Shown: positions 50,391-58,648 of the stretch, in pieces | How the letters are laid out: every line of letters begins with the position of its first letter | How positions within the stretch are numbered: position 1 is the first letter of the stretch | IMG/VR virus record: IMGVR_UViG_3300032308_001684 | Coordinates: 1-64,000 of that record | Reading direction: 5' to 3' (one strand) | DNA: 64,000 bases | Origin: a virus | Made by a program: the position numbers and the translations under genes | The notes under the pieces: model-generated | What the model saw: the letters and a program-made list of their open reading frames with translations, nothing else | What the model was told of the DNA's origin: nothing | Databases searched by the model: none

Positions 50391-50417
50391 AGCCCCGGAG
50401 TGTTTAGTTCCGGGGCT
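50391..50417 (-). terminator. Rho-independent terminator
   Basis: AGCCCCGGA pairs with TCCGGGGCT (9 bp), followed by TTGTTTTTAT on the - strand. It ends the short unit begun at the promoter at 50570, though some read-through would be needed for the tRNA array unless another promoter exists. Confidence 0.8.
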
Positions 50418-50563
50418 CTGTGTAGAATAAGTTACTATCTGACTTCTACTCAGAACCCCCGACCCCGATCGCATCATTACGTAGGCAGGTAGGATGCCAC
50501 AAGAGACTTGTTGGCTCCATCTGTTTAAATGATATTGAATAGGATCTTTGTGTGTTCATCATA
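50418..50563 (-). other. Promoter-to-terminator segment, candidate small RNA or 38-codon ORF
   Basis: About 145 nt lie between a strong promoter and a strong terminator. An ATGATG begins 7 nt after the -10 box, where transcription should start, and opens a 38-codon frame to a TAG. The peptide has no recognisable features, so a small RNA is equally likely. Confidence 0.4.
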
Positions 50564-50569
50564 GTATCT

Positions 50570-50598
50570 ATTGTATGCGTTTATTTATTCCTGGTCAA
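50570..50598 (-). promoter_or_regulatory. Sigma70 promoter TTGACC-17-TACAAT
   Basis: TTGACC (50598-50593), spacer of 17, TACAAT (50575-50570), 25 nt after the terminator of the TRAP gene. Confidence 0.8.
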
Positions 50599-50622
50599 CC
50601 CCTGGTTTACCTTTTTACAACA

Positions 50623-50649
50623 AAAAACCCTACACAAGGTAGGGTTTTT
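50623..50649 (-). terminator. Strong bidirectional-looking terminator
   Basis: AAAAACCCTAC pairs with GTAGGGTTTTT (11 bp, 5-nt loop). It ends the TRAP binding-protein gene. Confidence 0.85.
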
Positions 50650-50667
50650 GTTTTGCTTGTCTACCTA

Positions 50668-51627
50668 TCAAGCCTTGCGTTCAATTGCCTCAACCAGTCC
50701 TGGTGTGAACGTGTCACGGAACTGATCATAGACACCTGACAATGCTACCTTAGCGGCGTCGCGTTGTTCTTGTGTCCACTTGACAATGTTGGCACCTTCT
50801 TCTTGAACTAGACGCTGTTCGGCACGAGCACCATCACGGATGGTCTCAGCACGTTCTTCACGTCCTGCAAGAATAGCGGCTTGCTTGATCACGGCCTGAA
50901 CTTCAGGGCTCATTGTGGCCCAGAACTTGTCACCAATGATCATTGATGTGAGGAACAAGCTGTGGCCTGTGTCAATCACTGACTTGGTAACTTCATTCTG
51001 ACGCAATGGGTACATACGTGGGTAGTTGGTTTCGCCACCTTCGGCTTCGCCGTCGACCACTACTTGGCGCAGGTCTTCTACTTCAGCAACAACAGGCTTC
51101 ATGCCCAGTGCAGAAATAGTTGCTTGTGCAACAGGGTTACGGTTTGAACGAACTGCTGTACCAGCAAGCTCTTCTAAAGTGCTAACTTTCTTGTTAGCAA
51201 TCATCTGACGGAAACCGCCAGAGTATGTGAAACTCAATCCACGTACATTAGACTTGTCAGTGAGTTTGTTGAGAAGAGTCTCTCCAACTTCACCTTCTAG
51301 CACACGGGTAGCATGCTCATGATCTTTAAACAAGAAAGGAAGATCAAATACCAAGAAGTCTTGTTCATACTTCTCAGCAAGCCATGTGGTGTACATCTGG
51401 CTCATTTCAATCTTGCCTGCTTCCATGAGATCTAGCAAATCATGCTTGGTGACCACAACACCATCGTTATAACGCTGGCTGTACTCTGAAAGAGTCATGA
51501 TTTCAACTTCGATCTTGTGCTCGCTTTGTTGTTCGTTTACACGACGCTCAAAGTCTTCAGCGGCACGAAGGAAAAGGTTTAAAGGCTCATGGGCGATAAC
51601 CCAACGAATCTTAGTAGTTTTGCTCAT
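50668..51627 (-). CDS. DctP-type TRAP substrate-binding protein without a signal peptide
   Basis: 319 aa. FLVFDLPFLFKDHEHA, a GLSFTYSGGFRQM segment and TLEELAGTAVRSNRNP (the DctP Arg ligand region) are typical of TRAP solute receptors. The protein starts MSKTTKIRWVIAHEP directly at the mature domain, so no export signal is seen and no upstream in-frame start restores one. No TRAP membrane subunits are in the window. Cytoplasmic location is implied. Confidence 0.8.
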   Translation of the reverse strand: MSKTTKIRWVIAHEPLNLFLRAAEDFERRVNEQQSEHKIEVEIMTLSEYSQRYNDGVVVTKHDLLDLMEAGKIEMSQMYTTWLAEKYEQDFLVFDLPFLFKDHEHATRVLEGEVGETLLNKLTDKSNVRGLSFTYSGGFRQMIANKKVSTLEELAGTAVRSNRNPVAQATISALGMKPVVAEVEDLRQVVVDGEAEGGETNYPRMYPLRQNEVTKSVIDTGHSLFLTSMIIGDKFWATMSPEVQAVIKQAAILAGREERAETIRDGARAEQRLVQEEGANIVKWTQEQRDAAKVALSGVYDQFRDTFTPGLVEAIERKA

Positions 51628-51770
51628 TTTTTATATCCAAATTTGGTAGTTTAAATGTGCTCGCGATTGCTCGCTACGGTTCGGCGTTCTAGGCATAACA
51701 TGCTAGTAAATGGGTTTTACCCAAGGCGTCGTTGTAACCGGCGTCGATCACCTGACCGGCGCTGCCATTA

Positions 51771-52670
51771 TTATTTAGCCAGTTTCACACCTTGGCTCAG
51801 GCGTTTCCACAGGGTAACTTGTGAATCAAACCAACGCTGTGTGGCGGTAGCGTCAAGATTGCTGGGCTCGCAGTAGTCCACAGCATAAGCTCGTTGTACG
51901 CTGGCAGCTTTGGCAGCTTCAACAACCATGCCACGAAGTTCATTGTACTGTGTGTCGGGCATGGATCGGGGTACTTGTAAGCTGTGCATGTTGACCACTT
52001 CGCCTACTCCAGCAAAGCCCTGACTTTCTAAAGTAGGAACTCCACGCACAGTTCGACGTCCAGAGATGCCCAGGGCATGTAGATCGCCTTTGTCTAAGAA
52101 TCCTTCAACTTCTCCCAGGAATGCCACACTGAGTTCAATGTTGCCTGAGATGACATCCATGCTGGCTTCACGTGTGCCTTTGTAGGGCACTGGCTGTGCA
52201 TTGGGGAAACGCTTGACAATCTCCATGGCCATCAAGTGCGATGTAGCACCCAAACCAGAGATACCAATGTTGATGGGCTTTGACTTGTCAACTTCCTGCC
52301 AGCTACGATATTTTTTGCTCACAATGACCATGGGTGCGGCACACTGTGTCATCAATGGCCGGAAGTCTGCCACTGAGTGACTTTCTTCAGGATAAAAGTT
52401 TGGGCGAACAAAGAAGGCAGTAGATGCACTCAATACAGTGTTAGGGGTGGTTGCTACGTGTTTGGCACCAATGGTTGCTCCTGCTCCTGGTTTGTTTTCC
52501 AAGATGAATGTGTATTTCTTTTGATTCTTGTTGAGCTCTTCAACAAGACTACGGCTGTATTGTGCTTGTGTGTCGCCCATGCCAAAGGGCCATATGATAG
52601 ATACGGTCTGTTGTGCTTGAGACGAAAGCGATGCCAATGTGACGGCACTGGCGATTAAAAACTTTTTCAT
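51771..52670 (-). CDS. TctC/Bug-type periplasmic binding protein (copy 2)
   Basis: 299 aa. Signal peptide MKKFLIASAVTLASLSSQAQ, then VSIIWPFGMGD, ENKPGAGATIGAKHVA and NIGISGLGATSHLM, the usual Bug blocks. It overlaps the PP-loop gene upstream by 4 nt. It is clearly different from copy 1 at 36749, so not a recent duplicate. The 143 nt between it and the TRAP gene hold no gene. Ligand unknown. Confidence 0.85.
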   Translation of the reverse strand: MKKFLIASAVTLASLSSQAQQTVSIIWPFGMGDTQAQYSRSLVEELNKNQKKYTFILENKPGAGATIGAKHVATTPNTVLSASTAFFVRPNFYPEESHSVADFRPLMTQCAAPMVIVSKKYRSWQEVDKSKPINIGISGLGATSHLMAMEIVKRFPNAQPVPYKGTREASMDVISGNIELSVAFLGEVEGFLDKGDLHALGISGRRTVRGVPTLESQGFAGVGEVVNMHSLQVPRSMPDTQYNELRGMVVEAAKAASVQRAYAVDYCEPSNLDATATQRWFDSQVTLWKRLSQGVKLAK

Positions 52671-53851
52671 TTGAGTAATCCTTGTATGATGTCGGTATTT
52701 ACATAGTCTGTGGGGCCCAGGTCATAGAACTTGTCCATGAACCCAACAAAGCCCACAGCACGACCCTGTTCGTAGGTAAAGAACTTAGAGTCAATGGTGT
52801 TGACCATGTGGGCTAATCCTGCTTCCCATACTTGATAGAAGCGAGTGTCTTTGAAGTTCTTAAAGAACCACCAAGTCATTTCTGAGTAGAAGTTATTGGT
52901 TGACTTTGTGGTTTGCCAAGTTGTTGGATCGTAGTCAGGATAGATCAGCGGCTTGGCCAGTTGTTCGTAGGCACCTCGCTGTGCCACTGAGTGATTAGGC
53001 CAGCGTACCAAGAACTGCAAATGCTTGGCATGGTCTGTCATAAACCAGTTACGTATGGTATGTGCTTGTTTGATAATGAGTTCTGGCAAATCAGCTTGCC
53101 AGTAAAAATACTCTGTGGTAATGTTGTTGTAAGGACCACGTTGATTTTGACTGTGGTTGGCCTGGATGTCAAGAAAGTACATGTACCAACGACCGTCTTT
53201 GATACAGACCTTGGGCTTGTCAACACCATAAAGAACACAGATTTGTTTGCCTGATTCTGCCAACAGTTTGTGACTGCTCATGCCCAACGGATCGTGTTTG
53301 AATGTGTGTTCAGGATGTAAGTAATCTTTGGCGTTGTTGACCCAGGACTCATCACCTTTATAATCAAGTATGTTTTGACTAAAGTCATGCATGGTGATCT
53401 TGATGTTAGGGTGTGTGACCGCTAGTTTTTGTAATATGGGCTTGGCCGCAAAGTGCCACTCTGACAAAGTGTTCTCAGCTTTCATATTTTTGGCATCAGG
53501 GCCAAGATTTTTATCGCCCTGTGCTGGATAGCGAAACACCACTTCGTCTAGGTGTATGTTGTTGTTGATAAAACTGTAGAGCACTGTAGCAGAGTCTGAA
53601 CCACCTGAGAACTCTAGTCGAATGTAATCGTATCGATCTCTCAACTGTTGCGCTCGCATGCGATAGAGTTCTCGCAAGCTCAGTTGTGGTTCCTTGGTTG
53701 TGTCCATACGAGAAAAAACTTCTCGGTTAAAGTTCCAAGTTGGAAACTGGCCAGTGGCCGTGGCCTCTAGCAGAGCTTGAGGTTTGGAATAGAAGTTTTT
53801 ACCATTGACTGTGTAAAAACCAAGTTTGGGATTGTTTTCGAGAAGTTCCAT
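52667..53851 (-). CDS. PP-loop ATP-pyrophosphatase-like protein (paralogue 2)
   Basis: 394 aa. FSGGSDS (81-87) is the PP-loop. Its first ~110 residues match the 34623 protein: FYSKPQALLEA, TGQ, NFNREVFS, RAQQLRDRYDY and SFINNNIHLDEV. The C-terminal halves diverge, suggesting different acceptors. It is coupled to a TctC gene, whereas paralogue 1 follows an oxygenase and TctC, so both sit near Bug genes. Reaction unknown. Confidence 0.75.
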   Translation of the reverse strand: MELLENNPKLGFYTVNGKNFYSKPQALLEATATGQFPTWNFNREVFSRMDTTKEPQLSLRELYRMRAQQLRDRYDYIRLEFSGGSDSATVLYSFINNNIHLDEVVFRYPAQGDKNLGPDAKNMKAENTLSEWHFAAKPILQKLAVTHPNIKITMHDFSQNILDYKGDESWVNNAKDYLHPEHTFKHDPLGMSSHKLLAESGKQICVLYGVDKPKVCIKDGRWYMYFLDIQANHSQNQRGPYNNITTEYFYWQADLPELIIKQAHTIRNWFMTDHAKHLQFLVRWPNHSVAQRGAYEQLAKPLIYPDYDPTTWQTTKSTNNFYSEMTWWFFKNFKDTRFYQVWEAGLAHMVNTIDSKFFTYEQGRAVGFVGFMDKFYDLGPTDYVNTDIIQGLLK

Positions 53852-53862
53852 GAGCGGAGTAT

Positions 53863-54648
53863 TTAAAGATCAAAGCCCGTGGAGGAAACATTTAGCACTT
53901 GATTTGTTTTGGACATGTCGGCACAGGTATATCTTTGATAGCTGTTTCTAAGCTGTTCAGGCAATGGTATTTCTTCAATGGGCACATCAAACTGTTCAGC
54001 AATTTCATAAAAGCTCTTGGTCTTTCCTGTGCCTACATTAAACACACCACTGGCTGACACTTTTAAAAACTTTAGATGCATTTCAACAACTTCCTGCACA
54101 GGAATAAAATCTCGGCAAGACTCTCTACTGCCTTCAAACACCTGTATGCGGCCAGTCTCTCGAGCTTGTTTGGCAAACTGAGAAAATGGACTGGCCTGCG
54201 AGCCTTTATGGTCTTCGCCAGTACCATACACATTAAAGTATCGAAATCCTTGTACTGTGTTCTTGCCTTGATTTCTAGCATGATGCCGTTCAAACAGATA
54301 TTTAGACCAAGCATAGGGAGTTCTTGGATCTGCTGGAGCATCTTCTGTAAACACAGTACCAAGCCCATACACGCTGGCACTGCTGGAATACTGCATGTTT
54401 ACCTCATAGAATCTGCAGGCATCAAACAGCTGGCGACTAAAGTCATAGTTCTGTGTGAGTATTTTGTCAATGTCTCGCTCTGTGGTACTGCTGATGGCAC
54501 CCATGTGTATGACCCAATCTTGTTCAGCCACACTGGGCATGTTTCCATCATTCCAATCATAGGTTGAAACAGAATGGCCTTCGCGCTCAAGAGCCTGGAG
54601 CATGTTACTACCAATAAATCCTCTGTGTCCTGTAAGCAATATTTTCAT
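53863..54648 (-). CDS. hldD: ADP-L-glycero-D-manno-heptose 6-epimerase-like SDR
   Basis: 261 aa. GHRGFIGSN at the N-terminus binds NAD(P); HMGAISSTTERD, SSASVYG, PYAWSKYLFE (YxxxK) and RYFNVYGTGEDHKG are HldD hallmarks, with GVFNVGTGKTKSF near the end. HldD is usually ~310-330 aa, so this one is compact. It converts ADP-D-heptose to the L-form used in LPS core. It is clustered with the HldA- and HldC-like genes. Confidence 0.85.
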   Translation of the reverse strand: MKILLTGHRGFIGSNMLQALEREGHSVSTYDWNDGNMPSVAEQDWVIHMGAISSTTERDIDKILTQNYDFSRQLFDACRFYEVNMQYSSSASVYGLGTVFTEDAPADPRTPYAWSKYLFERHHARNQGKNTVQGFRYFNVYGTGEDHKGSQASPFSQFAKQARETGRIQVFEGSRESCRDFIPVQEVVEMHLKFLKVSASGVFNVGTGKTKSFYEIAEQFDVPIEEIPLPEQLRNSYQRYTCADMSKTNQVLNVSSTGFDL

Positions 54649-55004
54649 TGTTGACTGTCCCCTGGCACGATTCGATAGTTGTCTTCAACAGAATCAGCAG
54701 TGCTGATCTCAAGTATGGTACCAGCTTCTAGACAAGTAACACGATGTGGCACCATGGGATCATTGTGATGTGTGGCACCTTGTTGTAATATTTTTTTAGT
54801 GATTGTAGCATTGGCAGTATTGATAGTTTCTACTTCAAACTTTCCGCTTTGAACATACCATGTTTCCATCTTATCTCTATGGAAGTGCATGCTGAACTGA
54901 CCGCCTGTTTCAAAGTTTAGAAACTTACCGCAATAGCAATCGTTAGTAGCCCAGATATATTCAGAACCCCATCCTTTTGGCACTAGACCTTTTAACTGTG
55001 TCAT
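54645..55004 (-). CDS. Cupin-domain protein, mannose-6-phosphate isomerase type
   Basis: 119 aa. MHFHRDKMETWYVQSG matches the HxH(x)nE cupin metal motif, and PMVPHRV follows as the second motif. It starts MTQLKGLVPKGWGSE, as in phosphohexose isomerase type II cupins. ATGA overlaps on both sides tie it to the heptose genes. It may replace an isomerase step or act on a sugar phosphate. Confidence 0.75.
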   Translation of the reverse strand: MTQLKGLVPKGWGSEYIWATNDCYCGKFLNFETGGQFSMHFHRDKMETWYVQSGKFEVETINTANATITKKILQQGATHHNDPMVPHRVTCLEAGTILEISTADSVEDNYRIVPGDSQQ

Positions 55005-55753
55005 TGTATCTCCTCCAAGGTAGGAGCATACACTCCTAGATGTTGTACTGTGATGCCCGCGGCGCGATTAGCAAACTCAATGGCTGTCTGCATTTCTCCA
55101 GTGATTAAAAACTGGTAGCACAATGCCGCTAAAAAAGTATCTCCTGCACCAGTGACATCTGTTATCTCTACTCGCTGTGCAGAACACTGCCAACCATTCC
55201 ATTCAGCACCTTGATCACCATGTGTGATCACTAGCCATTGAGAATCGGGCAAAGTTTTTAACAAACTATGTTCAAGTTCGTTGATCTTGATGTAACAACC
55301 ATTGAGCCGTGCTAGATCAGTCTTTTTGGTATCAATAAAGATTGGAATGGTAACTGCGTTGATCAACTCTTCAATCAGGTCGTAGCTGATCGTACCTTTG
55401 TTGTAGTCACTGATCACAATGGCATCGTAAACATTGGGGATCTCAGAATCAAACTCTATGGGATTACTGATTGCATCTTGGTCAATGCGCACAATATGTT
55501 GTTTGGTACGTTGATCAATCAGTCGAGTTTTCTTGCTGATTTGGCCGTGCAAAAAATCCACATCGCATCCTAATGTTTTTAGATTTTTGCTGACATTATT
55601 GGCCATGCCGCCCAGTGTGATTTCGTTGATTGGCTCAAACACAGGCACAGGAGCTTCAGGGCTAATACGATGAACTGCTCCATAGATATAGGTATCTATG
55701 CAAGCATCACCGATTAATAATATCTTGAATTTTTTTAGTGGTTGAGTATTCAT
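55001..55753 (-). CDS. D-glycero-beta-D-manno-heptose 7-phosphate kinase domain (HldA-like)
   Basis: 250 aa from the ATG at 55753; a start at 55765 would add four residues. It overlaps the next gene by 47 nt. GDACIDTYIYG, RISPEAPVPVFEP, GGMANNV and GAGDTFLAAL are PfkB/RfaE kinase motifs. In most bacteria this is the N-terminal half of HldE; here it is a separate gene. It makes heptose 1,7-bisphosphate. Confidence 0.85.
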   Translation of the reverse strand: MNTQPLKKFKILLIGDACIDTYIYGAVHRISPEAPVPVFEPINEITLGGMANNVSKNLKTLGCDVDFLHGQISKKTRLIDQRTKQHIVRIDQDAISNPIEFDSEIPNVYDAIVISDYNKGTISYDLIEELINAVTIPIFIDTKKTDLARLNGCYIKINELEHSLLKTLPDSQWLVITHGDQGAEWNGWQCSAQRVEITDVTGAGDTFLAALCYQFLITGEMQTAIEFANRAAGITVQHLGVYAPTLEEIQ

Positions 55754-56099
55754 TGAGTCGATCAAAAAATATCAGTTGTTTGGCGTGAGTCTTGCCGATT
55801 ACAGATTGGTCTTGATAATCACTGCCTTTGACCAAAATATCTGCACTGCTGATGATATCTATCAAGTCTTGGTCAGTGTCGAATATTTTTACTTCATCCA
55901 CTGCCCGAAGATTCCTCAGCATTTCTTGACGCTCATACTCATTGTTGACAGGCCTAGTTGGCCCTTTGAGCTCTTTGACTCTACGGTCAGAATCTATAGC
56001 TACCAAAAGATGATCTCCCAAACTCCGGGCATGATTTAGCAAAGCCAAATGCCCGGAGTGCAGGATGTCAAATGTTCCATTGACTACTACTTGTTTCAT
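55707..56099 (-). CDS. Heptose 1-phosphate adenylyltransferase domain (HldC-like)
   Basis: 130 aa. NGTFDILHSGHLALL carries the HxGH nucleotidyltransferase site, and VAIDSDRRVKELKGPTRP and VKGSDY complete the RfaE C-domain pattern. It is the separate counterpart of the kinase gene. It makes ADP-D-glycero-D-manno-heptose. A glycerol-3-phosphate cytidylyltransferase is the main alternative, disfavoured by context. Confidence 0.85.
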   Translation of the reverse strand: MKQVVVNGTFDILHSGHLALLNHARSLGDHLLVAIDSDRRVKELKGPTRPVNNEYERQEMLRNLRAVDEVKIFDTDQDLIDIISSADILVKGSDYQDQSVIGKTHAKQLIFFDRLNEYSTTKKIQDIINR

Positions 56100-56611
56100 T
56101 AGCTGTTAAGCACACGAGCCACAGAAGTAATCACAGACGCAATGCGACCAATGTCACGAAGTTGCTCTACAGAGTAACCTTCTTTTCTCAAGGTTTCGTA
56201 GTGCGCTTTTACGCAGAAGTGGCACTTGCCAACGATACTGGCGGCTAGACTGTAGCTCTCAAAACGAGCCTTGGTTGTTCCACCATGGGAGCTGATAGCA
56301 TTCATGCGTAACTGCGCTGGCAAACCTGTGAGTCGCTCGTCCTCGGCCATTTCAACGTAGGGATACCATACATTGTTCATGGCCATCAAACTGGCCGCAG
56401 TCAAGGCCGCGTCTCTTTCAGTGGCATCTTCAATGCCTGACTGTATAAATGTAACGAGTTTTCCATTGCCTGTTGCCATAGCGGCTGCGAGAGCACAGCC
56501 ATTGGCTTCAACAGGATCAAGAGTGCTACGATTAACAACGCTGTCAAGATTGAGACGTGTGTCTTTTGCATATTCAGGCAATGCCTCTTTGATTTGATCT
56601 ACCCATGACAT
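56099..56611 (-). CDS. ahpD: Alkylhydroperoxidase AhpD-like protein
   Basis: 170 aa. C130-H-F-C133 followed by KAHYE (H137) is the AhpD active site. It reduces AhpC in organisms that use this pair in place of AhpF. TAATG overlap with ahpC indicates coupling. Cytoplasmic. Confidence 0.9.
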   Translation of the reverse strand: MSWVDQIKEALPEYAKDTRLNLDSVVNRSTLDPVEANGCALAAAMATGNGKLVTFIQSGIEDATERDAALTAASLMAMNNVWYPYVEMAEDERLTGLPAQLRMNAISSHGGTTKARFESYSLAASIVGKCHFCVKAHYETLRKEGYSVEQLRDIGRIASVITSVARVLNS

Positions 56612-57165
56612 TACAATGTCTCTCCGCCCACTGCACGGTTACAAGCACACTTCTCGCCAGTTTGCAATGCGTCTAATACACGCAATGTTTCTTCTGGGCT
56701 ACGACCCACGTTCAAGTTATTCACAGTAACGTGTTGGATAACGTTGTCTGGATCAACGATAAATGTAGCACGAAGTGCGGCACCTGCTGGAGCATAGAAC
56801 ACGCCTAGTTGTTCAATCAAACTTACACCACCGCGTTCTTCGCCGGGCTGATGACGTGCAGTATCTGCAAATTGAATGTGACGGATCTTGCCCAAATCTT
56901 CATGACTACGTTGCCATGCCAGTTTGCAGAACTCATTGTCTGTGCTACCTGTCAGCAATACTGCATCACGGTCAGCAAAGTCCTGGAACAGCTTATCGTA
57001 TGCAACAATCTCAGTTGGACATACAAATGTAAAGTCCTTTGGATAGTAAACGATTACTTTCCACTTGCCAGCAAATGATTCTTCAGTGATGGTAAAGAAA
57101 TCATCTTTACCTGGGTTAACGCCAGTGATGGCAAACTTTTCGATTTTATTTCCTACTGTTTTCAT
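56611..57165 (-). CDS. ahpC: Peroxiredoxin AhpC
   Basis: 184 aa. FTFVCPTEI holds peroxidatic C49; GEKCACNR gives C173 and C175 near the C-terminus, as in AhpCs served by AhpD. It reduces hydrogen peroxide and alkyl hydroperoxides. It has its own promoter, and AAGGAG lies 6 nt before the ATG, so it is likely well expressed. Confidence 0.95.
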   Translation of the reverse strand: MKTVGNKIEKFAITGVNPGKDDFFTITEESFAGKWKVIVYYPKDFTFVCPTEIVAYDKLFQDFADRDAVLLTGSTDNEFCKLAWQRSHEDLGKIRHIQFADTARHQPGEERGGVSLIEQLGVFYAPAGAALRATFIVDPDNVIQHVTVNNLNVGRSPEETLRVLDALQTGEKCACNRAVGGETL

Positions 57166-57220
57166 AACTTCTCCTTAGTGTTAAAAATTTGAAAGCTCTC
57201 AGTGTTTATACTGATGCTTT

Positions 57221-57249
57221 ATTGTAATAGTATATACCTACAAAATCAA
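57221..57249 (-). promoter_or_regulatory. Sigma70-like promoter TTGATT-17-TACAAT for ahpC-ahpD
   Basis: TTGATT (57249-57244), 17-nt spacer, TACAAT (57226-57221). Leader of ~50 nt. It probably also serves the heptose genes downstream. Confidence 0.65.
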
Positions 57250-57301
57250 CGATTCTAATAGATTTTTTCTGAATATTTTTTAATGTCAATCATAGAAAAA
57301 A

Positions 57302-57868
57302 TCAATAATCTTCGTCGGGATCAGTGACCACAGCCCAGCCTAGTTTTTGCAAATCTGCTTGTATTTCGTCGGTGACTACACTTTCTGGGACATATCCGTT
57401 TGGGTAGGCTATGTTTAATTCTGGATCGTAATTGTTATCGTTTCGAATGCCACTACAGTACCAGTCAATGTAGTCACCTTCGCCACGCATGTCAGCAATG
57501 ATCCCACCAGCATGGCGCCATGAGCAAGCATACTTCTGATCTTTGAGTACAGGCCAAACATCCTGACTCTGAAAATCATTGTTACACAAGGCCGCATAGA
57601 GATTTTGAGCATAGCTCTCATTGGCACGAACCTTCTCTACCATCCAATCAGTACTACGAAGATCGTATTCAAGATTGTTCTTTTGCCACTCAGGATCAGC
57701 TTCTTGCTTTTGAGATTCTTCGCTCCAGGAATCATACCAGTGGATCATGGCCTTGACATCAGGATCGTCTAGACTGCGACCTTCTTTGAGTTGTCTCTCA
57801 ATGTAACCGTCACGCTGAAACGTGTTTCTTTGAGGACTTGCGCTGAGTTTTGGAAGTTTTTGACTCAT
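57302..57868 (-). CDS. Conserved phage protein, 188 aa
   Basis: MSQKLPKLSASPQRNTFQRDGY, a Trp-rich middle and SWRHAGGIIADMRGEGDYIDW at ~117-137 that I recall from hypothetical proteins of marine T4-like phages. It overlaps the next gene by 59 nt. Acidic end. Function unknown. Confidence 0.65.
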   Translation of the reverse strand: MSQKLPKLSASPQRNTFQRDGYIERQLKEGRSLDDPDVKAMIHWYDSWSEESQKQEADPEWQKNNLEYDLRSTDWMVEKVRANESYAQNLYAALCNNDFQSQDVWPVLKDQKYACSWRHAGGIIADMRGEGDYIDWYCSGIRNDNNYDPELNIAYPNGYVPESVVTDEIQADLQKLGWAVVTDPDEDY

Positions 57869-58079
57869 CTGTTTTTTTAAATTCTTTATCGATATAATAG
57901 CTGACCAGTTGTCGTTGCATCATGGTGATTAGCTCACCCTCGGCTTCGCCTACTACAAATCGTACCGGACAGCCGCCCCAGGTTCTATTTCTTTGAAAAT
58001 CTGCAAACCACTTGCGATGTTGTTTGTTTGTGACATCAAATACCACCCAGGGGCGTCCCCAGTAACTAAGTCTACTCAT
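57810..58079 (-). CDS. Conserved small phage protein, 89 aa
   Basis: MSRLSYWGRPWVVFDVTNKQHRKWFADF..., ending in a Lys/Ser-rich tail. The RTWGGCPVRFVV segment looks conserved. The ATG overlaps the stop of the gene before (ATGA). I recall similar short proteins in T4-like phages. Unknown function. Confidence 0.65.
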   Translation of the reverse strand: MSRLSYWGRPWVVFDVTNKQHRKWFADFQRNRTWGGCPVRFVVGEAEGELITMMQRQLVSYYIDKEFKKTDESKTSKTQRKSSKKHVSA

Positions 58080-58384
58080 TGTAGTCGGTTCTTTCTCTCA
58101 TCTAAGTGAATATCATTCAATGCTTGTAGTACTATTTCTCGTTCTGTGGGATCCATGTCTGCAATGTCTTCATCAGTGAGTTGCCTGCTGTTGGCCTCAA
58201 GCTCTTCTTTGGACATTGTGGCAAACATGCTAGTGAGTTCAGCCATGATGGCATCTAGTTCTTCTTGACTGTCAACATCAAGATGATCAAAGCAACCCGG
58301 TGCAAACTCAACTTTTAACGGTTCGCCTTCTACAGGCTTGACTCGGGCCTTGGCCGAGAGTTTGAGTTTTTTGTTTTCAGACAT
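58076..58384 (-). CDS. Unknown acidic phage protein, 102 aa
   Basis: Start taken at the ATG at 58384 (MSENKKLKLS); an in-frame start at 58408 overlaps the gene before further. A basic first 15 residues precede a Glu/Asp-rich helical region (EELDAIMAELTSMFATMS) and ERKNRLQ. No motif known. Confidence 0.6.
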   Translation of the reverse strand: MSENKKLKLSAKARVKPVEGEPLKVEFAPGCFDHLDVDSQEELDAIMAELTSMFATMSKEELEANSRQLTDEDIADMDPTEREIVLQALNDIHLDERKNRLQ

Positions 58385-58634
58385 TGGGTTCTTTCTTGTC
58401 TTGATCATACTGCATGACCATGCGAGTCAGGGGTTCCATGCGTTCTTGGAAAACTTCCGGGCAAGCATCTGCGGCACGTTTCATATCATATGATCCAGGG
58501 TAATGTCGCAAACAACCTGAAGCACGTTGACGAATATTTTTTGGTACCCGAGGTGTCTTTGACGCATCACAGAGATCTTTGAGTAGTTGTTCTGCCTGCT
58601 TAACAGCTCGATATCTTTCGTCTGGCAATGTCAT
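58377..58634 (-). CDS. BPSL0761-like protein, 85 aa
   Basis: Start taken at the ATG at 58634; a longer frame runs into the tRNA. MTLPDERYRAVKQAEQLLKD, TPRVPKNIRQRASGCLRHYP and SYDMKRAADACPEVF match the short BPSL0761-type family that I know from Burkholderiales. This supports a betaproteobacterial host. Function unknown. Confidence 0.7.
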   Translation of the reverse strand: MTLPDERYRAVKQAEQLLKDLCDASKTPRVPKNIRQRASGCLRHYPGSYDMKRAADACPEVFQERMEPLTRMVMQYDQDKKEPNV

Positions 58635-58648
58635 ATGTTTCCTTAATA

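Noticed and set aside
57302-58634. Host chromosome fragment because of a BPSL0761-like gene
   Set aside because: It is embedded among overlapping phage-type small genes with no break, so acquisition by the phage is more likely.
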